From positions 1-64,000 of the forward strand of contig DATJGF010000232.1 of NCBI GenBank assembly GCA_035495315.1: a stretch of DNA of 64,000 nucleotides. The letters run 5' to 3'. The notes beneath the pieces are model-generated. The model saw nothing but the letters and a program-made list of their open reading frames with translations, did no database searches and was not told the DNA's origin. Below, in pieces: positions 17,620 to 26,049 of the stretch (the stretch's first letter is position 1; the number at the start of each line of letters is the position of its first letter). A program made the position numbers and the translations under genes. Source of the DNA: DATJGF01 sp035495315 (GTDB lineage: Bacteria > Verrucomicrobiota > Verrucomicrobiia > Limisphaerales > UBA8199).

Positions 17620-19088
17620 AAGGAACCGGAAAGCAGATGAGCGGAATCCTGCAGCAGACCGTAAATAGGGCGCGGTAGAAAGATTCCCAGCGCAATAATG
17701 ACGCAGGCGACCAGTATCATCGCAGTCATTTTCCAGGGGCATTCCCGGCCGGGCGAATTCGGCTCCGCGGCCGCTCCGAGATTCATGTTGGCCATGTGGA
17801 CGAGGAATCCGACGAAGATAGTGACAACACCGACAATGAACAGCGCCGCCGCCCAGGGATGATTACCGTCTAGCGCGCCGCTTAAGGCGGTGAATTCGCT
17901 TTGAAAAATGCTGAATGGCGGCGTGCCAGTTACCGCAAGCGTAGAAACCAGCAGCAATCCAGCGGTCCAGGGCAGGGTATGAATCACACCGCGGACTTTG
18001 CGGAAGTAAGGGGTACCGAAATGCTGCTCGATATTACCGGTGGTGAAAAATAACAACGGCTTGGTGACAGCATGGAACAACATGTGCAAGACCGCTCCGA
18101 GTGCCCCGAGTTTGCCACCAAAGCCGAGCGCCGCAACCATGATCCCAGCGTGATCGATGCTCGAATAGGCGAGCAAACGGCGGAAGTTCCGTTGGACGAG
18201 GACGAACGGCGCTGCCAGAAGAATCGAGAATACGCCAAAGCCGATTAACATCACGCTAGGGAATCCATGGCCGAGGCATTTCTCCGCCAGGACGTCGAAG
18301 CGCATAATAGCGTAGATAGCACAATTGATGAAACCAGCCCCAAGCAAGGTGGCCGCCGGCACCGGCGCCTCGGAATAGGCATCGGGTTTCCAAGTGTGCA
18401 TCGGTGCCAGACCGGCTTTAGTGCCGTAGCCCAGCAGCACCATCACAAAAGCCAACCGCATCGCTGTAGGATTTAACTTATCGGCGATTTCTATCAGCGC
18501 CGACCAGTTCATTCCTTGATGCGGATGCTCCCCGAGCACCTCCACCGCCGAGGAATAAGTGATCACGGTCCCGAATAACGCCAGGGAGATACCGACGCTG
18601 CCGATGATGATATATTTCCAGCCGGCTTCGAACGAAGTCTTCTGGTTGTAGAAGGTCACCAATAATACCGAAGCTAATGTCGTGCTTTCAATGGCTACCC
18701 ACATAACCCCCAGGTTATCAGCCAAAGGCGCCAACAACATCGCGCTCACGAAAATCGGCGCCAGCACGTAATAATGCCGCAATTGCGCTTGAGTGATACG
18801 GCCGGTATCCAGATCGCGGCGGAAATAGCCCACTGCATAAATCCCGCAGACGAGTGCGACAAAAGCGGTTAGTCCGAGTACCAACGTGCTTAAAGAATCC
18901 GCGCGCAGAAAACCTCCCAAGGCGACAACCTTTCCTTCTTTACTCACATCCATGCCGACCAGAATGGAAAGCACCGCAACAATTCCGAACGCCAGGAGAT
19001 TAGCCCGTTCCCACCAGAGGCGCGAATTTATCAGCAAACAAAGCAGCCCGGTTAAGAACGGTATAAGCACCAATAGAATCAGTATCAT
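17616..19088 (-). CDS. HyfF/MrpD-like antiporter subunit with altered TM8 lysine
   Basis: 490 residues from the ATG overlapping the previous stop (ATGA). About 14 membrane helices of the proton-translocating Q/M family. The conserved Glu134 in WVAIESTT and Lys224 in YGTKAGLAPMHTW are kept. At the position where the neighbour (19085) has Lys255 in GVSLKVALYALLRF, this protein has Asn255 in GAGFINCAIYAIMRF; HTWLPDAH is also changed to HTWKPDAY. The TM8 lysine is part of the proton path in complex I-type antiporter subunits, so coupling may be changed or lost here. It arose by duplication with the neighbouring gene. Confidence 0.87.
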   Translation of the reverse strand: MILILLVLIPFLTGLLCLLINSRLWWERANLLAFGIVAVLSILVGMDVSKEGKVVALGGFLRADSLSTLVLGLTAFVALVCGIYAVGYFRRDLDTGRITQAQLRHYYVLAPIFVSAMLLAPLADNLGVMWVAIESTTLASVLLVTFYNQKTSFEAGWKYIIIGSVGISLALFGTVITYSSAVEVLGEHPHQGMNWSALIEIADKLNPTAMRLAFVMVLLGYGTKAGLAPMHTWKPDAYSEAPVPAATLLGAGFINCAIYAIMRFDVLAEKCLGHGFPSVMLIGFGVFSILLAAPFVLVQRNFRRLLAYSSIDHAGIMVAALGFGGKLGALGAVLHMLFHAVTKPLLFFTTGNIEQHFGTPYFRKVRGVIHTLPWTAGLLLVSTLAVTGTPPFSIFQSEFTALSGALDGNHPWAAALFIVGVVTIFVGFLVHMANMNLGAAAEPNSPGRECPWKMTAMILVACVIIALGIFLPRPIYGLLQDSAHLLSGSL

Positions 19089-20560
19089 GGCTGTCCCTTG
19101 ATGATTCCGGCCGCATTCCACAACAATTGACGCACGGGGGCAGGCAGCCAAAGACTTAAGAGCAACAAGGCGCCAAGCAACAATCCCATCGCGGGTATTT
19201 CCTGCCAGGATGCGGACACTTTCGGGCGTTCCATTTTAGCGGCGCCAAGAAAGATGCGTGTCAGTTGGTATAAAATTCCACAAAACGAGGCGAGCAGGGC
19301 CAGCAGCAGGAGGACACTGACCGAACGGTAACCGGCGGCAACACCGCCGTTCAGGATGGTCATTTCACTAAAGAATAGACCAAACGGAGGCAACCCGATC
19401 GCTGCAGTCGCGGCCAATCCCATGCACAGAACCGTCAGCGGCAGCGATTGAGTCAGTCCCGGACCGATCAGCCGGATCTGAAGTGTGTGGGTCGCCTGAT
19501 GGATGTTGCCGGCGGCGAAAAAGAGGACCGGTTTTGTCAGGGCGTGATAACCCATGTGCAGCAAAGCTCCGAAAGTTGTCAGCGAAGAATTCAAGCCGAT
19601 GGCAGCGCAAATCAGCCCGATATGTTCGAGGCTGGAGTAAGCCAATAGCCGTTTGAGATTTTTCTGAACCAGGATGAAGGGGGCAGCCAGGCACATGGAA
19701 CCAAGGCCGAACACCAAGAGGAGCGTGCCGCTAAAACTCGGACCCAGACAGGCGCTGGTAAGTATATGAAAGCGTAACAGGGCGTAGAGTGCGACTTTGA
19801 GGGAGACGCCGGAAAGCATCGCGCTGGTGGGTGAAGGGGCTTCGCTGTGCGCATCTGGCAACCAGGTGTGCATGGGAGCGAGGCCGGCTTTCGTTCCATA
19901 GCCGACAAGGACGAAGATCCAGGCCAATTTGATCATGCGCGGATCCAGGTTTCCGGCGACAGCCATCAGATGCGACCAATTGAAGCTGGGCAGAGAAGAG
20001 GATTGCCGATCAATTGCGGCGGCGTAGGTAAAGACAGTGCCGAACAGCGCCAGAGCCAGGCCGAGACTGCCGAGTATGACATATTTCCACGCCGCCTCCA
20101 GTGAGGTGGCGCGATTGTAAAGGGCGACCAGTAGTACCGAGGAAAGCGCAGTGGCTTCCAATGCGAACCACATCACTCCTAAATTGTTCACCAGGACCAC
20201 AAGAAGCATTCCGCTGGTAAACAAAGGCGTCAGCACAAAAAACTCCTTAACCCGCCCAGGTGTGATTGCACCGGCCTGCAAATCTTTGCGAAAATAGCGA
20301 CCGGCATAGAGCGAGGAAGCCAGCGACACGACGGAAATCAGCAAGACCATCAGAGAGCTCAAGGCGTCGGCGCGGAAAAACTCGTCACATTCAGTGACGA
20401 CCTGCTGAGCCAGCACAGCCTGCACCAACCGGACTCCGCCGATGAGAGTGAAGAGAAAAGCGACGACGTTAGCGGCACTCATCAGACGGCGCGAGGCAGT
20501 GAGGAGACAAGCCAATGCCGCGAGCGCGGGTGCGGTCAGTATGGGAATCAGCAGGGGCAT
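19085..20560 (-). CDS. HyfF/MrpD-like antiporter subunit
   Basis: 491 residues; the start is the ATG giving MPLLIPILTAP, ten bases after the hyfE-like stop. The longer frame upstream is out of character. Typical NuoL/M/N and MrpD membrane protein with about 14 helices. Key charged residues are present: Glu135 in WFALEATALS, Lys224 in YGTKAGLAPMHTWLPDAH and Lys255 in GVSLKVALYALL. It is expected to translocate protons or sodium ions as part of the membrane arm. It is paralogous to the next gene, with which it overlaps by four bases. Confidence 0.88.
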   Translation of the reverse strand: MPLLIPILTAPALAALACLLTASRRLMSAANVVAFLFTLIGGVRLVQAVLAQQVVTECDEFFRADALSSLMVLLISVVSLASSLYAGRYFRKDLQAGAITPGRVKEFFVLTPLFTSGMLLVVLVNNLGVMWFALEATALSSVLLVALYNRATSLEAAWKYVILGSLGLALALFGTVFTYAAAIDRQSSSLPSFNWSHLMAVAGNLDPRMIKLAWIFVLVGYGTKAGLAPMHTWLPDAHSEAPSPTSAMLSGVSLKVALYALLRFHILTSACLGPSFSGTLLLVFGLGSMCLAAPFILVQKNLKRLLAYSSLEHIGLICAAIGLNSSLTTFGALLHMGYHALTKPVLFFAAGNIHQATHTLQIRLIGPGLTQSLPLTVLCMGLAATAAIGLPPFGLFFSEMTILNGGVAAGYRSVSVLLLLALLASFCGILYQLTRIFLGAAKMERPKVSASWQEIPAMGLLLGALLLLSLWLPAPVRQLLWNAAGIIKGQP

Positions 20561-20570
20561 GAATTTGGGC

Positions 20571-21248
20571 CTAGCCTCGCAGTTGGCTGAGTTTGCTGAC
20601 GTCCATTGACGCGAAAGTCTCCCGGATACGATAGACGAGGATGCCCAATACCATGACGGCAACCATCACATCAAAAAAGATGCCCAACTCGACGACCAGC
20701 GGCATGCCATAGGTAGTGAGGGCAACGGCCGCAAGCATAACACCATTTTCAACGCTCAGCAGCGCCAGCACCTGCGTGATGGCTTTGCGGCGGTTGAACA
20801 TCAGGAAGAAGCCGGTCAACAGGAGAGTGATAGCTATACCGAGGGTGTTATTGCCGAGGCGCTCGAGCGAAGTGAACGGCCGCGCAACAATGTATCCGAG
20901 CAAGGTGAGAAGTCCGCACACCAACATCGAGGCGGTGGAGTTGAGCAACGGTTCGATCTCCTGATGAATCTGGATGCGCCGCACCAGGCGGTTGAGGAGC
21001 CACGGCAGGAAAAAGACCTTGCCGACGAGGGTCAAAATCGCCACCGCGTAGACATGGCCAGCGTTATGAAAGAAGGCGATGATGGTCGCAATGCCGGCCA
21101 GCATCAAAGACTGCAGGGCGAAGAGCCGGATGCTGGTCAAGAGCATACGCTGCACCACCATCAACAGCTGAAGAACAAGCATGCCAGCAGCCAGGAGTGT
21201 GATCCATTGAGAGGCCAATTCAGATTGAGGGGCATTGGTGAAGCTCAT
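20571..21248 (-). CDS. HyfE-like membrane subunit
   Basis: 225 residues with about six to seven helices, matching HyfE, which combines a NuoK/MrpC-like part. The GNNTLGIAITLLLTGFFLMFNRRKAITQVLALLSVENGVMLA region corresponds to the NuoK motif with a Glu in the membrane (SVENG). The ATG overlaps the stop of the hyfC-like gene by ATGA. It connects the antiporter subunits in the membrane arm. Confidence 0.85.
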   Translation of the reverse strand: MSFTNAPQSELASQWITLLAAGMLVLQLLMVVQRMLLTSIRLFALQSLMLAGIATIIAFFHNAGHVYAVAILTLVGKVFFLPWLLNRLVRRIQIHQEIEPLLNSTASMLVCGLLTLLGYIVARPFTSLERLGNNTLGIAITLLLTGFFLMFNRRKAITQVLALLSVENGVMLAAVALTTYGMPLVVELGIFFDVMVAVMVLGILVYRIRETFASMDVSKLSQLRG

Positions 21249-22189
21249 TGGAACAGGAAAGTGGAAAGCAACGCGAGGGTGGCCAGGATGAACGCCGCAC
21301 TGAGCAGATCGGGCACGCGAAACAACCGCAATTTGGCATTCGTGGTTTCGACCAGCACGACGGCCGCCGCTAGTGCGAACAGTTTGGCGAGGAAGAACAG
21401 AACAGAGAGGCTTACGTCACGGAGAGTGATTTCCGTCGCGATGCCGATCGGAAAAAAGATATTCACCAACAATGCCATGAGCACGAGCTGCTTGATCGAA
21501 GCGCTCCATTCGATGAGCGCGAGATACCGCCCCGAGTACTCGAGGATCATCGCCTCGTGGATCATTGTGAGTTCGAGGTGCGTCGCAGGATTATCTACAG
21601 GAATGCGTCCGGTCTCGGCCAGCAACACGATGAACAAAGCGGCGAACGCCAAAACGTGCGCGGGGTTGAGCAGTTTCCACGCAGGGCCGTGCGCCGCGAG
21701 CAACATTTGGCTAAGATTGGTTGAACCAGCCGCGATGGCCACGGTGAATACCGCCAGCATCAAAGCCGGCTCAGCGATTGCCGCAATGGTCATCTCGCGG
21801 CTGCTCCCCATCCCGCCGAAGGCGCTCGCCGGATCGAGTCCGCCCAATGCCAGAAAGAAGCGTCCGAGGGCGAGCAAACCCACGAGGGCGAGCACACCGC
21901 CGAAGAGGCTTAAAGGCGCTGAGATGCTGATTAGAGGGACCATCAGTCCAGCCAATAAGGTTGAGAGAAACAGAACATAAGGCATGAACCGGAAAATCCA
22001 GGAGGCGTGCTCGGAAATGACCATGTCTTTGCGCAGAAATTTGGCCAGATCCAGGTAAGGTTGCCAAATGCGAGGTCCGCGCCGGTTTTGCAGTTTCGCC
22101 TTCCAGTTCTTGATGCACCCGCTGATCAGGGGCGCCAGGAGGAGCAGCAAAGTAGTCTGCAAAATTATTGTTATCGCCGCATTCAGCAT
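21245..22189 (-). CDS. HyfC/HycD/NuoH-like membrane anchor subunit
   Basis: 314 residues from the ATG giving MLNAAITIILQ; the frame runs open far upstream, but that part is not hydrophobic or conserved. Eight membrane helices. NuoH-family motifs: KNWKAKLQNRRGPRIWQPYLDLAK in the first loop, GGMGSSREM, and AETGRIPVDNPATHLELTMIHEAM with the conserved acidic cluster. This subunit normally joins the peripheral arm to the membrane arm near the quinone or ion channel entry. The small ORF at 22183-22296 ends over its start codon. Confidence 0.9.
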   Translation of the reverse strand: MLNAAITIILQTTLLLLLAPLISGCIKNWKAKLQNRRGPRIWQPYLDLAKFLRKDMVISEHASWIFRFMPYVLFLSTLLAGLMVPLISISAPLSLFGGVLALVGLLALGRFFLALGGLDPASAFGGMGSSREMTIAAIAEPALMLAVFTVAIAAGSTNLSQMLLAAHGPAWKLLNPAHVLAFAALFIVLLAETGRIPVDNPATHLELTMIHEAMILEYSGRYLALIEWSASIKQLVLMALLVNIFFPIGIATEITLRDVSLSVLFFLAKLFALAAAVVLVETTNAKLRLFRVPDLLSAAFILATLALLSTFLFQ

Positions 22190-22296
22190 AAACCCGCCTC
22201 GCCCATCGTGCTCATCGTCCTGGTCCTCTTCGAACTGTTTCGCTTTGCCAAAAACTGCTCGAGGACGAGGGCGAGAACGATCAATTGAGTAATCAT
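22183..22296 (-). CDS. Possible 37-aa single-span membrane peptide nested in the Ehr operon
   Basis: The ATG overlaps the hyfB-like stop as ATGA, and its TGA overlaps the first codons of the hyfC-like gene, so it fills the 103-base gap exactly. The peptide begins MITQLIVLALVLEQFLAKRN, a short hydrophobic helix, then a basic tail (SSKRTRT). ATGA overlaps are the rule in this operon (21248, 19088, 17619), which supports coupled translation. It could be a small accessory subunit, or it could only serve to carry ribosomes to the next start. There is no homology evidence. Confidence 0.5.
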   Translation of the reverse strand: MITQLIVLALVLEQFLAKRNSSKRTRTMSTMGEAGLC

Positions 22297-24347
22297 ATCG
22301 CGAACAACAGGAGCAGCAGCAAGGTAACGAAGATGTAAATAAGGTAGGCTTGGATACTGCCAGCCTGGAGCGCCCGCATGCGGCGCGATAGGCGCAAAAT
22401 CCCACGGTTCAAGGGGCGGTAAATGCGACTGACGAACGCCTCTTCAATGTGGCTCTCAAAGCGCAAGGTTTTGGCGAAATAAGGCGAATAATCGTACTCG
22501 CGCTGAACTTCGCGCCGCGGCCGGAAGAGAGCTTTGAAGATCATGCGGATCGGTTTGGAAAAGCCGGTGGCGGTGTATTCCATTTGCGGCGTCAAGCCTC
22601 GCAAGCCGCAATCCCACGTTGGAGCCAGGCGAACTTTAGTATCTCTGCCAAAGAGAAACCAAAGGGCGGCGGGAATAGGCAGCAGACAAGCACCGGTCAG
22701 AGTCAGGCCGAGCGTAGAGACTGTGCCACCTAAGGCCTGTCCGCTGCCGAGCACCAAACCCTGTTCGAGATTAAGTTGAGAGCCGAGGGTCTGGCCCATG
22801 AGTTGCGAGGTGATTGGGTCGAACAGCGTTATCAAGAGGGTGGGGAAAAGGCCCAGAAAGACACAGGTAACAGCCAAAAGGGCCATGCCCCAGAGCATAG
22901 CCCGGGAGACTTCTTTGGCTTGCGCGGCATGTTCACTGCGGGGCTGTGCCAGGAAACTGATACCGAAGGCTTTCACGAAACAGGCCGCCGCCAGTGCGCC
23001 TGTCAAAGCCAGCATCGCACCGCTTAGCGGGAACATCAGGCGCACTAAACTCGCGGTGGTCCCGAACCCTTGGAGCAGCGATTGGTACGTGAGCCACTCG
23101 CTGACGAAACCATTTAGCGGTGGCAACGCGGAAATAGCAACGGCACCGATTAAAAAGAGAAGTGCGGTCCAAGGCATTCGTTTGATGAGGCCGCCCATTT
23201 CTTCCATGTTGCGTGTATGGGTGGCGTGGAGAACGGCACCGGCACCGAGGAACAGAAGCGCTTTAAAGATCGCGTGATTGATTGTGTGAAACAACCCGGC
23301 GATCAACGCCAGGCTCGCCAAGCCGGGATATCCCGAGTGAAGGAACATCAAAGCCGCGCCCAGGCCCATCAAGATGATGCCGATATTTTCGATGCTGTGA
23401 TAAGCCAGCAGACGCTTGAGGTCATGCTCCATCAGGGCATAGAGCACTCCGAGCACCGCCGAGACCGTTCCAATCGTCAGCACGGTAACGCCCCACCAAT
23501 TCGGCGGCGTGCCAAGAAAATCAAAGAAAACTCGCGCCAGCCCGTAAATACCAGTCTTGATGAGAACCCCGGAGAGCAGCGCCGAGATGTTACTGGGAGC
23601 GACAGGATGGGCTTCCGGGAGCCAAATATGGAGCGGCACGATGCCTGCCTTTACACCAAAGCCGGCGAGAAACAGGAGAAAGGCAGCGTCCCGTCGACCA
23701 GCGGTCATCTTATCGCCGATCGCGTGGAAACTGTCGAAAGAGTAATCCGCTGAGGCCTGCTGGAATAGCAATAGAAAGCCTAAAATGAGACAACCCGTGC
23801 CGATGTGCGACATGACGAAATAGAGCACGCCCGCGTTGCGCGTCTCGGTCTTCTCATGTTCAAAACTGACCAGACAGTAAGCCGTTAAGGCCATAATCTC
23901 CCACACCAGGAGAAAGAAAAAGCCGTTGGCCGCGGTGAAAACCAGGGTGGTGGCCAGAAGCAAGCCATTGTAAAAGCACGCCAGCACCCCAACGCTCTTG
24001 CGCCCATAAAAGGCGCGCACGTAGCCGAATGAATAAATAGACAAAGCCAAGGCGAGGAGTGAAACGATCAACACGAAAAACGCCGACAGTGGATCGAGTC
24101 TGACCAACAGCTGGATGTACGGGATTAACGAGGGCCAAATTTCAAAGGATTTAGCCTCTAGCGCCGAGCCTGCGGTTAGGGCAGAGATGGCGCACAGCAC
24201 TCCCAGCAGACCTCCAACACTGGCACAGCCAAACCCAATGGCGTTAGCGATTCTTTCACGTTTGACGGCCAAAAGACTGCTCACCGCCCCCAACGCATAA
24301 GCGCCCAGCGCCAGTTGGAGTAAAAGGGTAGGGGAGAGAGGGGGCAT
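22293..24347 (-). CDS. HyfB-like antiporter subunit, first gene of the Ehr operon
   Basis: 684 residues, about 16 helices. It matches hydrogenase-4 component B: LVRLDPLSAFFVLIVSL near 85, LLVWEIMALTAYCLVSFEHEK with the membrane Glu, GFGVKAGIVPLHIWLPEAHPVAPS and SGVLIKTGIYGL with the lysines. It also has the long C-terminal extension of HyfB (WDCGLRGLTPQMEYTATGFSKP...), ending in a final helix LIYIFVTLLLLLLF. It should provide an ion channel and a lateral contact in the membrane arm. A heptanucleotide array (24376-24438) precedes the gene. Confidence 0.88.
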   Translation of the reverse strand: MPPLSPTLLLQLALGAYALGAVSSLLAVKRERIANAIGFGCASVGGLLGVLCAISALTAGSALEAKSFEIWPSLIPYIQLLVRLDPLSAFFVLIVSLLALALSIYSFGYVRAFYGRKSVGVLACFYNGLLLATTLVFTAANGFFFLLVWEIMALTAYCLVSFEHEKTETRNAGVLYFVMSHIGTGCLILGFLLLFQQASADYSFDSFHAIGDKMTAGRRDAAFLLFLAGFGVKAGIVPLHIWLPEAHPVAPSNISALLSGVLIKTGIYGLARVFFDFLGTPPNWWGVTVLTIGTVSAVLGVLYALMEHDLKRLLAYHSIENIGIILMGLGAALMFLHSGYPGLASLALIAGLFHTINHAIFKALLFLGAGAVLHATHTRNMEEMGGLIKRMPWTALLFLIGAVAISALPPLNGFVSEWLTYQSLLQGFGTTASLVRLMFPLSGAMLALTGALAAACFVKAFGISFLAQPRSEHAAQAKEVSRAMLWGMALLAVTCVFLGLFPTLLITLFDPITSQLMGQTLGSQLNLEQGLVLGSGQALGGTVSTLGLTLTGACLLPIPAALWFLFGRDTKVRLAPTWDCGLRGLTPQMEYTATGFSKPIRMIFKALFRPRREVQREYDYSPYFAKTLRFESHIEEAFVSRIYRPLNRGILRLSRRMRALQAGSIQAYLIYIFVTLLLLLLFAI

Positions 24348-24375
24348 GAGGCGCGTTAGGCTTGAGGAAGCGTGT

Positions 24376-24438
24376 GAGAACTGAGATTTGAAAGCCGAAA
24401 TCTGAAGTCAAAGCAAAATCGGAAAAAGCAATGCAGAA
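24376..24438. repeat. Imperfect heptanucleotide array upstream of the Ehr operon
   Basis: Read in sevens the sequence is gagaact, gagattt, gaaagcc, gaaatct, gaagtca, then decaying A-rich units. It lies in the 97-base gap between the EIIA-like gene and the hyfB-like gene. It belongs to the same class as the arrays near 59-63 kb. Confidence 0.5.
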
Positions 24439-24444
24439 TAAGCC

Positions 24445-24948
24445 TCATTCCTGGCGCATTTTGAGTTTCCGGAGTGCCGACAAAATCGCTTCCGCCTTAG
24501 GCGCGTGACGAAGCTCTGCGAGAATCTCGGAACATTGCCCCAGCCTCGCCAGCGCTGCTAGCAACTGCAGGTAGGGCGCGGCATCTGTTGCCGGTACAGC
24601 CAGAAGGAAAACCAACTGGATTGGGGTTGATCGTTTGGGCCCCCAAACGACTGGTTCACGAGCGCGGCCTACCGCAAACTGAAGGCGCTTCACCCCATTG
24701 AGCCGCGCATGAGGAAAGGCAAGCCCATATTCGACCGCCGAGCTGGCGAGAAGTTCCTGGTTTAGGGCCGCGTGATAAAAAGGAAGGACGTCAGGCAAGC
24801 AGCCGTGGCGCTGAAGCACCTGGCTGAGTTCGCTAATAATTCCCGCCGGATCTCGTTCTCGCAGCTCAGGAATTATTAAACCGGCATGAGTATAATCCGC
24901 AACCGTCCCCGTGCTCACACCGCGAACGCTGAGGTCAAGAGCCGGCAT
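24445..24948 (-). CDS. PTS EIIA type 2 (EIIA-Ntr-like) protein
   Basis: 167 residues of the PTS EIIA-2 fold. The phosphorylatable histidine is His80 in YGLAFPHARLNGV. The surrounding pattern (L.QRHG.L.....FY.A...RE..-like helix, then VFLLAVPATDAAPYLQLLAALARL) is typical of PtsN. No sugar-transport domains are attached, so a regulatory role by phosphorylation or protein binding is likely. It overlaps the zinc-ribbon gene by 14 bases and lies directly upstream of the Ehr operon on the same strand. Confidence 0.82.
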   Translation of the reverse strand: MPALDLSVRGVSTGTVADYTHAGLIIPELRERDPAGIISELSQVLQRHGCLPDVLPFYHAALNQELLASSAVEYGLAFPHARLNGVKRLQFAVGRAREPVVWGPKRSTPIQLVFLLAVPATDAAPYLQLLAALARLGQCSEILAELRHAPKAEAILSALRKLKMRQE

Positions 24949-25318
24949 TCGCGAGAGCCTTGCGCTTGCGAGACTTTGCAGCAGGTTTTGTCGGGGCAGC
25001 CGGCTCGTGCGGCTTGGGTTGTTCGGGTTCAGCTAGAACGAGATAACGGCCACAGCTATCGCAGAGCTGGATGTCCTGGCCTTGCATCAGCGTGTTAACT
25101 GTCCCGATCGGCAGACGCATGTGGCAACCGGTGCAGACTTGGTTGCGCACAATCGCGACCCCTTTCTTGCCGCGCGTGACCAAACGGTCGTAATGACCGA
25201 GGATTTGCTGCGGCACTCGGGCCCGCAGCTCCTGCCTTAGGGCCTCGACGTTCTGCTCAGTAATTTCCTTGAAATCGATAGCTTGGAGTTTAAGGAGGTT
25301 GGTCCAAAGATCGTTCAT
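24935..25318 (-). CDS. C4-type zinc-ribbon protein
   Basis: 127 residues from the ATG giving MNDLWTNLLKL. An N-terminal helical region (ITEQNVEALRQELRARVP) precedes a C4 zinc ribbon with CTGCHMRLP and CDSCGRYL about 25 residues apart. This is the zf-RING_7/CT398-type ribbon, usually found after a long coiled coil; here the coiled coil is much shortened. The tail is rich in Pro, Ala and Lys. Role unknown; proteins of this type are thought to bind nucleic acid or assembly partners. Confidence 0.72.
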   Translation of the reverse strand: MNDLWTNLLKLQAIDFKEITEQNVEALRQELRARVPQQILGHYDRLVTRGKKGVAIVRNQVCTGCHMRLPIGTVNTLMQGQDIQLCDSCGRYLVLAEPEQPKPHEPAAPTKPAAKSRKRKALANAGS

Positions 25319-25595
25319 AAACTGCTTATATGCTATTTGTGTACCAGAATCGGCCAAACAAGGCTTAACTGCTCTCCAGCAATCGCTTGTAGAAAATGCC
25401 TCAGGCGCGTTGCTTGCCAGCGCGTTCTTGCGGGGTTGTAAATGTGCAAGCTTTGCACCGAAAACAGCGAAGAAGTGCAAACGCCAGGAGAGAAGGGATT
25501 CCAATCGGTTCGGCGAGTAAGACTGGCGCTGATCTTCCTCCCGGACCGGCGCCAGCTTGCATGCAACTTCAAATCATTCCGGATTACTTCGGGAT

Positions 25596-25766
25596 CTAGC
25601 GCTTGCGGAAATTCCGCTTGGCAGGTTTGGGTGTAGCCGGTTGCGGAGTGGTTGTGGGCTGAGCCGTAGGCTGCGTGGCGGTAGTCGTAGTAGCTGGCGA
25701 CGGAGCACAACTGCAGTTGCAGGAGTTAGTTTCAGGCGTGACGGCTGGTTTGATGGTTTCGCTCAT
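25596..25766 (-). CDS. Low-complexity Thr/Pro-rich small protein
   Basis: 56 residues from the ATG giving MSETIKPAVTPETNSCNCSCAP. A cysteine cluster (CNCSC) is followed by a Thr-Gln-Pro-Ala repeat region and a basic end (KPAKRNFRKR). No signal peptide. Composition is the only feature, and it may be a chance frame, although an AAGAT before the ATG could serve for initiation. Confidence 0.35.
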   Translation of the reverse strand: MSETIKPAVTPETNSCNCSCAPSPATTTTATQPTAQPTTTPQPATPKPAKRNFRKR

Positions 25767-26049
25767 AATATCTTCGTTTGGTTTTGTTCGATTGCCGAAA
25801 GCCGGCAATAGTTCGTGCCAAACCATTAGGCATCAGCCGTGCCAGACCGGAGGAAAGATTTTTAAGAGACTTTAGAAGAATCGCTTGAAAGAGATTTGGC
25901 TAATCTCTCGATGCTTACTCAGGATTCGCTCAGCGCAATTCATGCACGAGGTCGAAGGGTAGCCGTGCAGGGTTAGCTGCAAAACTGCGCCAAGGCCGAA
26001 AGCCGAATTGATACACTTTTCAACCTTTTCGGATTTTGGACGCGCTCAT

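Noticed and set aside
15152..24347. Calling the operon a functional group 4 NiFe-hydrogenase (formate hydrogenlyase type)
   Set aside because: All four cysteine ligands of the NiFe site are substituted and there is no maturation tail.
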